Source: Paenibacillus sp. Marseille-Q4541
GTDB taxonomy: Bacteria; Bacillota; Bacilli; Paenibacillales; Paenibacillaceae
DNA length: 64,000 bases
Direction: 5' to 3'
Assembly: GCF_018310695.1 (NCBI RefSeq)
Contig: NZ_JAGXCY010000012.1
Span: 1-64,000, forward strand
Position 1 is the first letter of the stretch; the number at the start of each line of letters is the position of its first letter. This document shows, piece by piece, positions 56,018-64,000 of this stretch. Made by a program: the position numbers and the translations under genes. The notes under the pieces are model-generated. The model saw only the letters and a program-made list of their open reading frames with translations. It was not told the origin of the DNA and did no database searches.

Positions 56018-59000
56018 TTACGCTTTTTCCACGTTAAAATATTGTGCCTCCGGATGGCTGAACACCATCGCTGAAACCGAAGCTTCCGGTTCCATCATAA
56101 ATCCTTCTGTCAGTTCCACTCCGATATCTTCGGGACGCATCAGTTCAAACAGTGGACCTTGATCTTCAAGGTCAGGACACGCAGGATATCCAAATGATAC
56201 CCTTATTCCTTGATATCTGGCGCCTAAACGTTGTTTCATAGTCATTTCAGGAGGATCTGAGAACCCCCATGTATCCCTCATCATGTGATGAATTCGCTCA
56301 GCAAGTCCTTCTGCTACTTCTAGCGCTATCGACTGCAGAGCATGGAATCTCAGATAGTCTCCTTTTTCCTTCCATTCCTGTGCTAGTTCAGAAATCCCTT
56401 GCCCAGCAGTTACAACGAGGAAACCAACATAATCCATTGTCCCCGAATCAACTGGTTTCAAGAAGTCAGCCAAGCACAAATATGGCTCAACTTTTTGCCG
56501 CGGAAATTCAAACGTATGCAATACTTTACTATGATCCTCTGGATCGTATATAAAAATTTCATTCCCTTTGGACTGTGCCGGGAAAAAGCGATACATTGCG
56601 TTTGCCTTAATAATTCCGTCTTTTATAGCAAGCTCCATAATTTCGTCAACCGTTTGCTTCAGCTGAACAGCCTTAGGATCGCCAGCCTTAAGCAATTGCT
56701 CTACATTCCCTTTGAGACCCAGATGATGACCAAGCAACATCTGCATGTTTACATAAGGTAAAATGTGCCCGATTGGGTAATTACGCAAGGTATGTCTCAC
56801 AAGATCAGGCGGTAAATACACAGGAGCATCCACTGATATTTTGGATCGTTCGACACGTGTAAGTTCAGGGAGTTGAACTACTTTATCCGCTGCTTTAGCA
56901 TCCGCTTCTTTTTCTAGTTCCATCTCCTTGAGCATTACTTCTCTTGATGTCGGGTTCATTAATTTATTTGCAATATCAAGTCCGTCCATCGCGTCTTTAG
57001 CGTAAACAACCATTCCATTATATTCAGGTCTGATCCGTGTTTTGGTGAATTTACGAGTAAGCGCAGCTCCGCCAACCATTATAGGTACATCGATGCCAGC
57101 ATTTCGTAAATCCTGGGCAGTCATAACCATTTGTTGTGCAGATTTCACAAGCAGACCCGAAAGACCAATGGCATCTACCTTTTCTTCCCGGAAAGACTCG
57201 ATAATTCGTTCCGGTGGTACTTTTATACCCAAATTGACGATCTGGTAACCGTTATTAGCCAGAATAATCTCTACCAGGTTCTTCCCAATATCATGTACGT
57301 CACCTTTTACGGTAGCGAGCATAATTTTACCCTTCACAGAAGATTCGTTCTTCTGCATAAATTGTTCAAGATGAGCGACTGATGCCTTCATTACCTCAGC
57401 ACTTTGCAATACTTCAGCAACAATCAATTCATTGTTGTTAAACAATCTCCCGACTTCTTCCATCCCTTTCATTAAAGGTCCGTTAATAATCTGAAGTGGG
57501 CTATATTTTTCTCTCGCGAGCTCCAAATCAGGAATCAAACCTTCTTTGCTGCCCTCAACGACATAAGTAGCAAGACGCTCTTCTAGAGATAGATTGGAGA
57601 TTTTCTCTTTTTTCTCTACCTTTTTATTACGAAATGCCGCTACAAATGCGGCTAACGTCTCGTCATTTGTCCGGTAGATCAAATCTTCAGCCAGTTTCCG
57701 ATCTTCCGCAGATATGGATGCATACCGTTCTACTTTCTCCGTGTTTACAATCGCATAATCGAGTCCCGCTTTTGTACATTCATACAAGAAAACAGAATTG
57801 AGTACTTCACGGCCCGCTTCTGGCAAACCAAAAGATACATTACTGACACCCAAAATGGTGTGCACACCAGGCAACGCCTCTTTAATCAGTCGGATCCCTT
57901 CAATTGTTTCACCAGCGGACCCGATGTACTGCTCATCTCCTGTTCCAACCGGGAAAACAAGCGTATCAAAAATAATATCTTCTGGACGTAAATCATATTT
58001 GTTGACTAAAAGATCATAGGAACGCTTCGCTACTTCAAGCTTGTCCTCACGAGTGATCGCTTGACCTCGCTCATCTATCGTACCTACAACGACGGCTCCC
58101 CCATATTTGCGAATAATTGGAGTCACTTTCTCAAACTTTTCTTCCCCGTCTTCTAAGTTTATTGAGTTAATAATCGCCTTACCCTGAGAGTATTGAAGTG
58201 AAAGATCAATGACATCCGCATCTGTTGTATCGATCATCAGCGGAACTTTTACTTTCTTGACAACAAGTTCTAGAAATTTACGCATATCCTCTGTTTCATC
58301 ACGGTCCGGGTCTTGCACACAGATATCAACTACCTGAGCTCCATTTTTAACTTGTGCACGAGCGATCTCAGAAGCTTCTTCATACTTCCCTTCAACAATC
58401 AGTCGTTTAAATTTACGGGAACCGAGTACATTCGTCCGTTCTCCTACCATATAAGGACGATTGTCTTGTTCAACATAAACAGGATCAATCCCAGATATCG
58501 CTGGAGGATGTTCTCCTGTAAGCGGACGTGGTTCAATTAAATCCAGCTTGTTTTTTAATGCACGGATATGTTCCGGTGTGGTTCCGCAACATCCCCCGGC
58601 AATATTAAGCCAACCCTGCTCTGCGAAGGCTGCAATTTTCACAGCTAAAGATTCAGGCGATTCATGGTAGTGACCATTCTCATCTGGCAAACCTGCATTT
58701 GGATAACAACTTACTGCAGCGCTCGACATACCAGAAAGCGTACGAATGTGATCCCTCATAAACTCAGGACCTGTCGCACAGTTTAATCCTATTGAAATTG
58801 GATTCAAATGTTCTAATGAGATATAAAATGATTCTATATTTTGACCTGCCAGTGTAGTACCCATTGGTTCAATGGTACCTGAAATCATGATCGGCAGTGT
58901 TATATTACGAGCTTTGTACGCATTTCGAATTCCAATGCTACCTGCTTTTACGTTCAGGGTATCTTGGGATGTTTCAAGAAGAAGAGCATCAACGCCTCCG

Positions 59001-59458
59001 TCAATCAAGGCAAGTGCTTGTTCCTCATAACTCTCTACAAGCTCATCAAAAGTAACTCCACCGGTTACTGATAATGTTTTGGTGGTAGGACCCATTGCAC
59101 CTATGACATAACGCGGCAAATCCGGTGTACTATATTTGTCTACCGCCGCTCTTGCAAGCTTCGCAGCAACCAGATTAATTTCTCTTGCTTGGTCCTGTAT
59201 ATCATACTCAGCCAAAACAACAGAGGTTGCACCAAAGGTATTCGTTTCTATTAGATCCGCACCTGCTTCAAGGTAACGTTCGTGAATCGTCTGGATTAGT
59301 TCAGGTCTCGTAAGCACCAGCATTTCATTACAACCGTCCAGTTCCTCACCGCCAAAATCTTCAGCAGTCAGGTCTTCCTGTTGAATCATGGTACCCATAG
59401 CACCATCCAAGATTAATATTCGCTTATGTAATGCTTCTTGCAGACTGATTTTATTCAC
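56018..59458 (-). CDS. metH: Methionine synthase, cobalamin-dependent
   Basis: Methylates homocysteine using methyl-tetrahydrofolate and B12. 1146 residues, full length. Order: homocysteine domain (1-330; GLNCATGPE and GGCCGTTPEHI with the zinc cysteines), folate domain (about 345-620; MVGERTNVLGSRKF), cobalamin domain (about 650-870; VHDIGKN with the lower-ligand His) and activation domain (about 890-1145; SFGYPACPDLEDQ). The start is placed at the GTG at 59458, seven bases after GGGAGG; the ATG six bases earlier is too close to that site. No SAM riboswitch or T-box lies upstream. Confidence 0.97.
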   Translation of the reverse strand: MNKISLQEALHKRILILDGAMGTMIQQEDLTAEDFGGEELDGCNEMLVLTRPELIQTIHERYLEAGADLIETNTFGATSVVLAEYDIQDQAREINLVAAKLARAAVDKYSTPDLPRYVIGAMGPTTKTLSVTGGVTFDELVESYEEQALALIDGGVDALLLETSQDTLNVKAGSIGIRNAYKARNITLPIMISGTIEPMGTTLAGQNIESFYISLEHLNPISIGLNCATGPEFMRDHIRTLSGMSSAAVSCYPNAGLPDENGHYHESPESLAVKIAAFAEQGWLNIAGGCCGTTPEHIRALKNKLDLIEPRPLTGEHPPAISGIDPVYVEQDNRPYMVGERTNVLGSRKFKRLIVEGKYEEASEIARAQVKNGAQVVDICVQDPDRDETEDMRKFLELVVKKVKVPLMIDTTDADVIDLSLQYSQGKAIINSINLEDGEEKFEKVTPIIRKYGGAVVVGTIDERGQAITREDKLEVAKRSYDLLVNKYDLRPEDIIFDTLVFPVGTGDEQYIGSAGETIEGIRLIKEALPGVHTILGVSNVSFGLPEAGREVLNSVFLYECTKAGLDYAIVNTEKVERYASISAEDRKLAEDLIYRTNDETLAAFVAAFRNKKVEKKEKISNLSLEERLATYVVEGSKEGLIPDLELAREKYSPLQIINGPLMKGMEEVGRLFNNNELIVAEVLQSAEVMKASVAHLEQFMQKNESSVKGKIMLATVKGDVHDIGKNLVEIILANNGYQIVNLGIKVPPERIIESFREEKVDAIGLSGLLVKSAQQMVMTAQDLRNAGIDVPIMVGGAALTRKFTKTRIRPEYNGMVVYAKDAMDGLDIANKLMNPTSREVMLKEMELEKEADAKAADKVVQLPELTRVERSKISVDAPVYLPPDLVRHTLRNYPIGHILPYVNMQMLLGHHLGLKGNVEQLLKAGDPKAVQLKQTVDEIMELAIKDGIIKANAMYRFFPAQSKGNEIFIYDPEDHSKVLHTFEFPRQKVEPYLCLADFLKPVDSGTMDYVGFLVVTAGQGISELAQEWKEKGDYLRFHALQSIALEVAEGLAERIHHMMRDTWGFSDPPEMTMKQRLGARYQGIRVSFGYPACPDLEDQGPLFELMRPEDIGVELTEGFMMEPEASVSAMVFSHPEAQYFNVEKA

Positions 59459-59594
59459 CTTCATACCTCCCGCAAAACGTTACGTCTTAGTTTAGCAGAA
59501 AAGGGACTTTTATGAAAGAATATTTAAAGTGGAATTAACCGCGTCACTACAAGGATTTATAGCAACTTATAAGAGAGGCTCTACAAAATGTCAA

Positions 59595-59623
59595 TCGACA
59601 AAAAAAGGGATATTCGCTATAAT
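59595..59623 (+). promoter_or_regulatory. Sigma-A promoter for the acireductone dioxygenase gene
   Basis: TCGACA (59595-59600), 17 bases, TATAAT (59618-59623). Confidence 0.7.
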
Positions 59624-59657
59624 AGCAATTAAACCAAGTGGAAAAGAGGGAAAGTAA

Positions 59658-60200
59658 ATGGCAGAAATCTTAATTCGAAACACGAACGAAAGAATCACTG
59701 GAGAAGATAATGTTCGTGCCTTCCTCAACCAATATGAAGTGCTTTTTGAAAAATGGGATGCATCCAAACTTCCTTCTGAACTTCAGGACAATTTTGTACT
59801 GAGTGATGAAGAGAAGCAACAGATTCTAGATGTATATGACAGTGAAATTAAGGATTTGGCTGCACGTCGAGGCTATCAAATTTGGGATGTCATTACCCTT
59901 TCAGAAGCCACTCCTGATCTGGAAGATAAGCTAGCGAAGTTCGAAGAAATTCATACTCATTCTGAAGATGAAATTCGCGCAATTGTATCCGGTAAAGGAA
60001 TCTTTATCATTAAAGGTGACGAACAAACCGGCTACTTTAATGTGGAACTTGAGCCTGGTGATGTCATTTCTGTTCCTGAGAATACTCCGCACTTCTTTAC
60101 ACTTATGGAAAACAAACAAATTATTGCTGTTCGATTGTTTATTGAAAAGAACGGATGGGTTGCTGATCCTTACCCGGACCCGACCTTTATTAAAGCTTAA
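59658..60200 (+). CDS. mtnD: Acireductone dioxygenase (methionine salvage)
   Basis: Converts the acireductone of the methylthioadenosine cycle to the keto acid of methionine. 180 residues, cupin. IHTHSEDEIRAIVSG gives the HxH...E metal ligands and TPHFFTL the last His. Its divergence from metH places two methionine-forming steps side by side. Other mtn genes are not in the window. RBS AGAGGGAAAG. Confidence 0.92.
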   Translation: MAEILIRNTNERITGEDNVRAFLNQYEVLFEKWDASKLPSELQDNFVLSDEEKQQILDVYDSEIKDLAARRGYQIWDVITLSEATPDLEDKLAKFEEIHTHSEDEIRAIVSGKGIFIIKGDEQTGYFNVELEPGDVISVPENTPHFFTLMENKQIIAVRLFIEKNGWVADPYPDPTFIKA

Positions 60201-60220
60201 TACTCAAGAGTTTAATTTTT

Positions 60221-60258
60221 AAACCACCCTAATGAATTACACAACTAGGGTGGTTTTT
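60221..60258. terminator. Bidirectional terminator
   Basis: AAACCACCCTA / TAGGGTGGTTT with a 14-base loop between convergent mtnD and the lipoprotein gene. Confidence 0.8.
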
Positions 60259-60262
60259 ATTA

Positions 60263-60724
60263 TTATTTTCCTATGACCTCAAGTTGTTTGGATGGCATCG
60301 AATGCATTCCCCTTGCTGTCACATGAGAGGTGATTTTATATACGCCTGCAGTTGGAAACTGATATTCCGCAATATACTTTCCTTCGCCATCGTACTCCGA
60401 CTCAACTTCGAGACCGCTAGTACCTTCTAAGGAGATTTCAAACTTCACTTCATCAGCATCATCGATATATGCATCCTGCTGTGTAACGATCGCTTCCAAT
60501 CTCACTACATCAGAAACTTCAACTCCTGAGTCGCCTTCAGGTACAACGAGCTCAACCTTAATTGGTTCTAATAACGCCGATTCTACTACTGCATTTCCAT
60601 CTTTTTGGCATCCACTCATCAGTAGCAAAGCTAAAAGTGTACTGAATACCAAAATTGCTGACCTACGTGAAAAACTATAAAGAGCTCCATAAAATTCCGC
60701 TCTCAACCTATGTATTTTCCTCAT
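60263..60724 (-). CDS. YtkA-like lipoprotein
   Basis: 153 residues. Lipobox LLMSGC (Cys at about residue 39) after a hydrophobic stretch. The mature part is a beta sandwich: VKVEL-type strands and GKYIAEYQFPTAGVYKITSHV. YtkA/FixH-like proteins bind copper or serve as accessory export factors; this link is by fold only. RBS AAGGGA. Confidence 0.75.
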   Translation of the reverse strand: MRKIHRLRAEFYGALYSFSRRSAILVFSTLLALLLMSGCQKDGNAVVESALLEPIKVELVVPEGDSGVEVSDVVRLEAIVTQQDAYIDDADEVKFEISLEGTSGLEVESEYDGEGKYIAEYQFPTAGVYKITSHVTARGMHSMPSKQLEVIGK

Positions 60725-60761
60725 TTTTTACAAGTCCCTTCTTCTATTCTTATGTAAAAGA

Positions 60762-60803
60762 TAAAAGAAAACCGCTCCTGTTTGTCAAAACAGCCAAGCG
60801 GTT
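60762..60803 (-). terminator. Terminator of the YjjG-like gene
   Basis: AACCGCT..CTGTTTT pairs with AAACAG..AGCGGTT, then TTCTTTT on the minus strand. Confidence 0.75.
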
Positions 60804-60832
60804 CATGGAAGCATGATCTAAAGTTGATGTTA

Positions 60833-61615
60833 CTATAGCAGTTCGTAAATTTCGGTAAGATGTTTAATCTCAACATCAGGTTCAAAGGACTGATCATTTA
60901 CTTTCTCATTACGGTTAATCCATACGGACTTAATCCCGGCAGAAAGTGCCCCTTTGATATCTGTTGTCAGCTTGTCTCCAACCATTAAAGCTTCATCAGC
61001 AGATACATCAAGCTGAGAAAGGGCATGATGGAATATAGTTGCATCAGGCTTACCTTTACCAAAGGCTCCAGATATGATGATATGGTCAAAAAAAGGAACC
61101 AAATCAGGAACGCCGTCAAGTTTTTCTTGCTGCAAAGAAGGACATCCATTCGTAAGGAGCAGCAACTTCACTTTACCTTTTAGCTCAGTAAGAACTTGAA
61201 TCGTCTCATCATACATATATGGACGGGATCTTCTTTCTGCACCAAATTTATCAGAAAGAGTTGCCCCGAGTTCAGAATCATCGACTCCAAGTGCCGCGAG
61301 TCCCTTAGTCCAAGCAGCTTTGCGATAACCAGGTGCTAATTCTTCAAGTTTTCTAAATTCAGGCTGATCTCCGGCATTGAAATTCGCCCACAGTCCCTCA
61401 AAAGGGTTGATGCCAATCATTTTCGTAAACGGATACGTTTCATAAGATTCATATAGTTTTCTAGCTTCGTTTCGTACCGATGTCTCAAGCTCATGAGGAT
61501 CTACTCCGCATTGCTTTGAAGCATAGAGACATGTTTCGTAAAAAGCTTCTTCAACACTCTTATCATCCCATAATAGCGTATCATCCAAATCGAACATAAC
61601 TGCTTTAATTGACAT
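60833..61615 (-). CDS. HAD-family hydrolase, YjjG-like
   Basis: 260 residues. VMFDLDDTLLWDD (motif I), LLLTNG (motif II), KPDATIFHHALSQL (motif III) and MVGDKLTTDIKGALSAG (motif IV), with a helical cap at about 17-110. YjjG-type enzymes act on nucleotides such as dUMP and on other phosphates. RBS AAGGGAGAG. Confidence 0.86.
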   Translation of the reverse strand: MSIKAVMFDLDDTLLWDDKSVEEAFYETCLYASKQCGVDPHELETSVRNEARKLYESYETYPFTKMIGINPFEGLWANFNAGDQPEFRKLEELAPGYRKAAWTKGLAALGVDDSELGATLSDKFGAERRSRPYMYDETIQVLTELKGKVKLLLLTNGCPSLQQEKLDGVPDLVPFFDHIIISGAFGKGKPDATIFHHALSQLDVSADEALMVGDKLTTDIKGALSAGIKSVWINRNEKVNDQSFEPDVEIKHLTEIYELL

Positions 61616-61644
61616 CTTTTTCTCTCCCTTTTGAGTCCGTCTAT

Positions 61645-62172
61645 TTATTTGGCTTCTTTCAGCGCGATCTTATCTTCTACAGGAATCTGATGTGACTGTG
61701 CAAAGGTAATAAGTCTCGCAGCCATTGCATCTGTATCATAAAGATTCAGCAAGCGACTAAAAGCCCAGTTGCCACCTTTACCGTTATGTTCAATAATTAC
61801 AGACCCTTTATCAACAACAATACGTTTGATGTCTTCTACACCGAGCGAACGTTCTCTACTAAGCTTAATCGTCTTAATCCGCTTCTTACCTACCTTAAGA
61901 TAAGGACGACGGAAGAAGTACATTACCGCGAGCCCGATGTAAAGTACAAATACGACCCAATCGAATCCAGCTACTCCATCTTTAGTAAGACCACTTAATG
62001 TAAGGAACATGAAAGCTAGTACAACAAGAATAAAAGGAAAAATAAACGCTCTTCCTTTAAAGATATCTTCATTTTCCATGCTAGAACCAACGATTGGTTT
62101 TCCCTGTTTCTTACGATCCTTATTTGTTTTTTGTTGATTTCGTTTAACTGCTCGTTCAAATGAACTTGCCAT
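61645..62172 (-). CDS. Two-helix membrane protein, unknown function
   Basis: 175 residues: a basic start (about 1-30), two membrane helices (about 42-62 and 70-87), then a beta-rich soluble part (LKVGKKRIKTIKLSRERSLG and IKRIVVDKGSVIIEHN), resembling small PH-like membrane proteins. Start ATG after AAAGGGGGA. Probably co-transcribed with the YjjG-like gene. Confidence 0.7.
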   Translation of the reverse strand: MASSFERAVKRNQQKTNKDRKKQGKPIVGSSMENEDIFKGRAFIFPFILVVLAFMFLTLSGLTKDGVAGFDWVVFVLYIGLAVMYFFRRPYLKVGKKRIKTIKLSRERSLGVEDIKRIVVDKGSVIIEHNGKGGNWAFSRLLNLYDTDAMAARLITFAQSHQIPVEDKIALKEAK

Positions 62173-62268
62173 GTGAATCCCCCTTTAATCTGTACACTGC
62201 TGTTATTATATCATGGTAGCCATAAACTAACTCTCTACGCATCATTCAAAATTGTTAATCTCAACCCA

Positions 62269-62520
62269 TTATCTACGATTTTGCGTAGCCATCGCTGGGG
62301 TATTTGCATCATCTACAATCTCAATAGATTCAAGTTGTTGACGAAAGATATTTCGGATGTTATTGAATTATATTTCTCTAAGTTTAGCCCGTTCTTCTGT
62401 TTCTTCATCTGTTAAACCGGAGTTTTTCTGTTTTCTTACCAGTTCATTAATTCGTTCGACCAAACGATCAATATCCCATTTTCCCCCTCCAAAAAAGCTT
62501 AATCTCCTTAACTTTGCCAT
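62269..62520 (-). pseudogene. ynzC: Broken UPF0291/DUF896 (YnzC-like) gene
   Basis: The frame reads DRLVERINELVRKQKNSG, LTDEETEERAKLREI, then an in-frame TAA at 62368-62370, then FNNIRNIFRQQLESIEIVDD, and stops at 62269-62271. The pieces match the YnzC family end to end, including the RINEL and EEKxEQxKLR sections and the FRxxMxNTL-type helix. In addition, the expected start ATG sits one base out of frame (AAAATGGGATATTGAT; removal of one G gives ATG-GAT-ATT-GAT after GGAGGGGG). Two lesions suggest a pseudogene. Its position beside yneA and lexA is as in Bacillus. Confidence 0.7.
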
Positions 62521-62576
62521 GATAAGAAAGGGTTGTCAAGGTAAATACCTGTATAGGTAGAACTCCTAAGAAAAAC

Positions 62577-62612
62577 AACAAAAAAAGGACACAATTATTG
62601 AATTGCGCCCTT
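62577..62612 (-). terminator. Terminator of yneA
   Basis: AAGGGCGCAATT / AATTGTGTCCTT with a four-base loop and seven T on the minus strand. Confidence 0.8.
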
Positions 62613-62701
62613 GTAGGTCATGCATTTATGATCTGTATGAAACTGTATCATTGATTAGTATTATTCTGACTAGCATATCATTAAAAAAGAAGCTTATTAG
62701 C

Positions 62702-63073
62702 TTACTCTATATTAGGTAGATTTATAACTTGTCCGGTTTGAATGTCGCTTGTGGCCATTATATTCAGCTTCTTTATTTGTTCAACATATTCTCTCGTGTC
62801 CATTTGGCTTGGTTTATGATTCGTTGCAATTGACCATAGTGAATCTCCATAAGAGACTACAAACTTTTCATATGAAACTACCTTACTAGCATTCGTAATC
62901 ACGTTCATAAATCCAGTTAGACTTAAGAAAACAACACTAAGAATAATTAACATTCTAACAATAAATCGTTTATTGCTAGAGTAAAAACTATGCAGCGCTT
63001 TACCTAAAAGAGTATTGTCTTTACCCTCTTCTTTATTATTATAGATACTGTTGTATGTACTGTATTTTAACAT
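62702..63073 (-). CDS. yneA: YneA-like cell division suppressor (LysM)
   Basis: 123 residues: an N-terminal membrane segment (about 40-60) and a C-terminal LysM domain (VSYGDSLWSIATNHKP...IQTGQVINLP). In Bacillus YneA blocks septation during SOS. The ATG at 63073 follows GGAGG; the open frame runs 24 codons upstream across promoter and LexA site, which excludes a longer form. It is divergent from lexA with LexA-like boxes between. Confidence 0.88.
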   Translation of the reverse strand: MLKYSTYNSIYNNKEEGKDNTLLGKALHSFYSSNKRFIVRMLIILSVVFLSLTGFMNVITNASKVVSYEKFVVSYGDSLWSIATNHKPSQMDTREYVEQIKKLNIMATSDIQTGQVINLPNIE

Positions 63074-63116
63074 ATATATCGTCCTCCAAACATTTGTTCT
63101 CATATCTTCTGTAATC

Positions 63117-63145
63117 ACTATAACACGAACATGTGTTTTGGACAA
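63117..63145 (-). promoter_or_regulatory. Sigma-A promoter of yneA
   Basis: Minus strand TTGTCC (63140-63145), 17 bases, TATAGT (63117-63122). The spacer is filled exactly by a LexA box (63126-63139). Confidence 0.75.
63126..63139. promoter_or_regulatory. LexA box 1
   Basis: CGAACATGTGTTTT against the Gram-positive consensus CGAACN4GTTCG. Inside the yneA promoter spacer. Confidence 0.75.
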
Positions 63146-63154
63146 CAGGTTTTT

Positions 63155-63168
63155 AGAACAATTGTTCG
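63155..63168. promoter_or_regulatory. LexA box 2
   Basis: AGAACAATTGTTCG, thirteen of fourteen positions dyadic with the consensus GAAC-N4-GTTC core intact. Between the two promoters. Confidence 0.82.
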
Positions 63169-63177
63169 TTTTATTTT

Positions 63178-63191
63178 AGAACTAATGTTTG
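63178..63191. promoter_or_regulatory. LexA box 3
   Basis: AGAACTAATGTTTG. It overlaps the -35 of the lexA promoter. Confidence 0.72.
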
Positions 63192-63217
63192 TACGAACGG
63201 AGGTTCTATGCTATAAT
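63189..63217 (+). promoter_or_regulatory. Sigma-A promoter of lexA
   Basis: TTGTAC (63189-63194), 17 bases, TATAAT (63212-63217), with TG one base before the -10. Confidence 0.8.
63194..63207. promoter_or_regulatory. LexA box 4
   Basis: CGAACGGAGGTTCT, in the spacer of the lexA promoter. Confidence 0.7.
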
Positions 63218-63251
63218 TTTCCCAAACGTTATTAAGTGGAGTTGATACGGT

Positions 63252-63878
63252 ATGTCGAAGGTATCCAGTAGGCAATTAGCAATTCTGGAATTTATACGTA
63301 ATGAAGTTCGATTAAAAGGATATCCACCGTCCGTAAGAGAGATTGGTGAAGCTGTCGGACTTGCGTCCAGCTCCACTGTTCACGGACACTTGGATCGGTT
63401 AGAGAAGAAGGGATTAATTCGGAGAGACCCTACTAAACCTCGAGCGATTGAGCTTTTGGGTCACGATGAGTCAGATCAATCTAACCAATTCGCTCAAACG
63501 GTAGTACGCGTTCCTGTTGTTGGTAAGGTAACAGCGGGTATTCCTATTACTGCGACTGAGAATATTGAAGACTATTTCCCTCTTCCAATGCAATATGTCG
63601 GAGAAGAGAAAGTATTTATGCTGAATGTTATGGGAGATAGTATGATTGAAGCCGGTATTGTGAATGGTGACTATGTTATCGTTCGTCAACAACAAACAGC
63701 GAACAACGGTGATATTGTTGTAGCTATGACAGAAGATGATGAAGCAACCGTTAAAACTTTTTATAAAGAAAAAGATCATGTTCGTCTCCAGCCTGAGAAT
63801 CCTACATATGAACCTCTCCGGCTTACGAAAGTAACGATACTTGGTAAAGTTATTGGTTTGTTCCGTGACTTTCATTAA
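63252..63878 (+). CDS. lexA: LexA repressor
   Basis: SOS repressor of 208 residues. N-terminal winged helix ([34 protein letters not shown]), self-cleavage site Ala-Gly in VTAGIPITA, catalytic Ser in MGDSMIEAG and Lys in [10 protein letters not shown]. The start ATG lies 35 bases beyond the -10. It is divergent from yneA. Autoregulation through boxes 3 and 4 is likely. Confidence 0.97.
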   Translation: MSKVSSRQLAILEFIRNEVRLKGYPPSVREIGEAVGLASSSTVHGHLDRLEKKGLIRRDPTKPRAIELLGHDESDQSNQFAQTVVRVPVVGKVTAGIPITATENIEDYFPLPMQYVGEEKVFMLNVMGDSMIEAGIVNGDYVIVRQQQTANNGDIVVAMTEDDEATVKTFYKEKDHVRLQPENPTYEPLRLTKVTILGKVIGLFRDFH

Positions 63879-63936
63879 GTATTAAAGCCTTCATACCGCA
63901 ATCGGAATATAATTAGTATTGAACTTATATATTTTC

Positions 63937-63974
63937 AAGCAGAGATCTTTATATCAAAGGTCTCTGCTTTTTTA
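63937..63974 (+). terminator. Terminator of lexA
   Basis: AAGCAGAGATCTTT / AAAGGTCTCTGCTT with a short loop and six or more T. Confidence 0.85.
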
Positions 63975-64000
63975 TGTTTACAAATAAAAACAGCCGCTAG

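Noticed and set aside
59459-59657. SAM or cobalamin riboswitch or T-box before metH
   Set aside because: The spacer is about 200 bases and shared with a divergent gene; none of the conserved cores are present.

Overview
The window is a chromosomal segment of a low-GC Gram-positive spore-former type bacterium, most likely Paenibacillus or a close relative. Supporting signs are strong AGGAGG-type ribosome binding sites, many TTG and GTG starts, T-rich intrinsic terminators after most transcription units, a pdhABCD operon with a one-lipoyl E2, a lexA/yneA/ynzC-like order as in Bacillales, Bacillales-type tenI-thiO-thiS-thiG-thiF, and a cobalamin-dependent metH. No rRNA, tRNA, CRISPR array or intact mobile element was seen.

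Layout. 0-5.5 kb: a polysaccharide deacetylase, a LysM/3D cell-wall protein, a two-gene amino-acid ABC importer whose binding protein and permease are fused, and a divergent M20 peptidase. 5.6-10.6 kb: glycogen synthesis (glgB-glgA leftward, glgC rightward). 10.6-16.7 kb: leftward MFS transporter, then a tightly overlapping four-gene unit (PhnC-like ATPase, FG-GAP lipoprotein, response regulator, histidine kinase), then a GNAT acetyltransferase. 16.9-21 kb: ArsR-type regulator, HAD hydrolase and topB. 21-24.5 kb: gltD, dfrA, thyA. 24.6-29.7 kb: pdhABCD. 29.8-32.7 kb: esterase, low-molecular-weight phosphatase, TRIC-family membrane protein and thiN. 32.8-37.1 kb: thiamine-thiazole operon behind a TPP riboswitch. 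37.1-38.7 kb: an ABC-F ATPase.

39.1-49.7 kb holds the most unusual part, a leftward Tad/Flp-like secretion or pilus locus. It opens with a Ser/Thr kinase fused to a MinD/CpaE-like domain that lacks the Walker A lysine. Next come a CpaB/SAF-like protein, two more degenerate MinD/CpaE-like proteins, a CpaF-type ATPase with an N-terminal membrane anchor, a TadB-TadC fusion, and four small membrane or exported proteins without a classical Flp motif. A good promoter followed at once by a very strong terminator lies directly in front of the kinase gene, so conditional termination is possible.

49.8-56 kb: a run of short overlapping genes (RlmM-like methyltransferase, YlmA-like ATPase, thioredoxin-like, cREC receiver), base-excision repair (nfo and a divergent Fpg/Nei), a NagD-like HAD and rnz. 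56-60.2 kb: metH and a divergent acireductone dioxygenase, both in methionine metabolism. 60.2-64 kb: a YtkA-like lipoprotein, a YjjG-like HAD, a small membrane protein, a broken ynzC-family gene, yneA and lexA. The yneA-lexA spacer carries four LexA-box-like sites over two divergent promoters.
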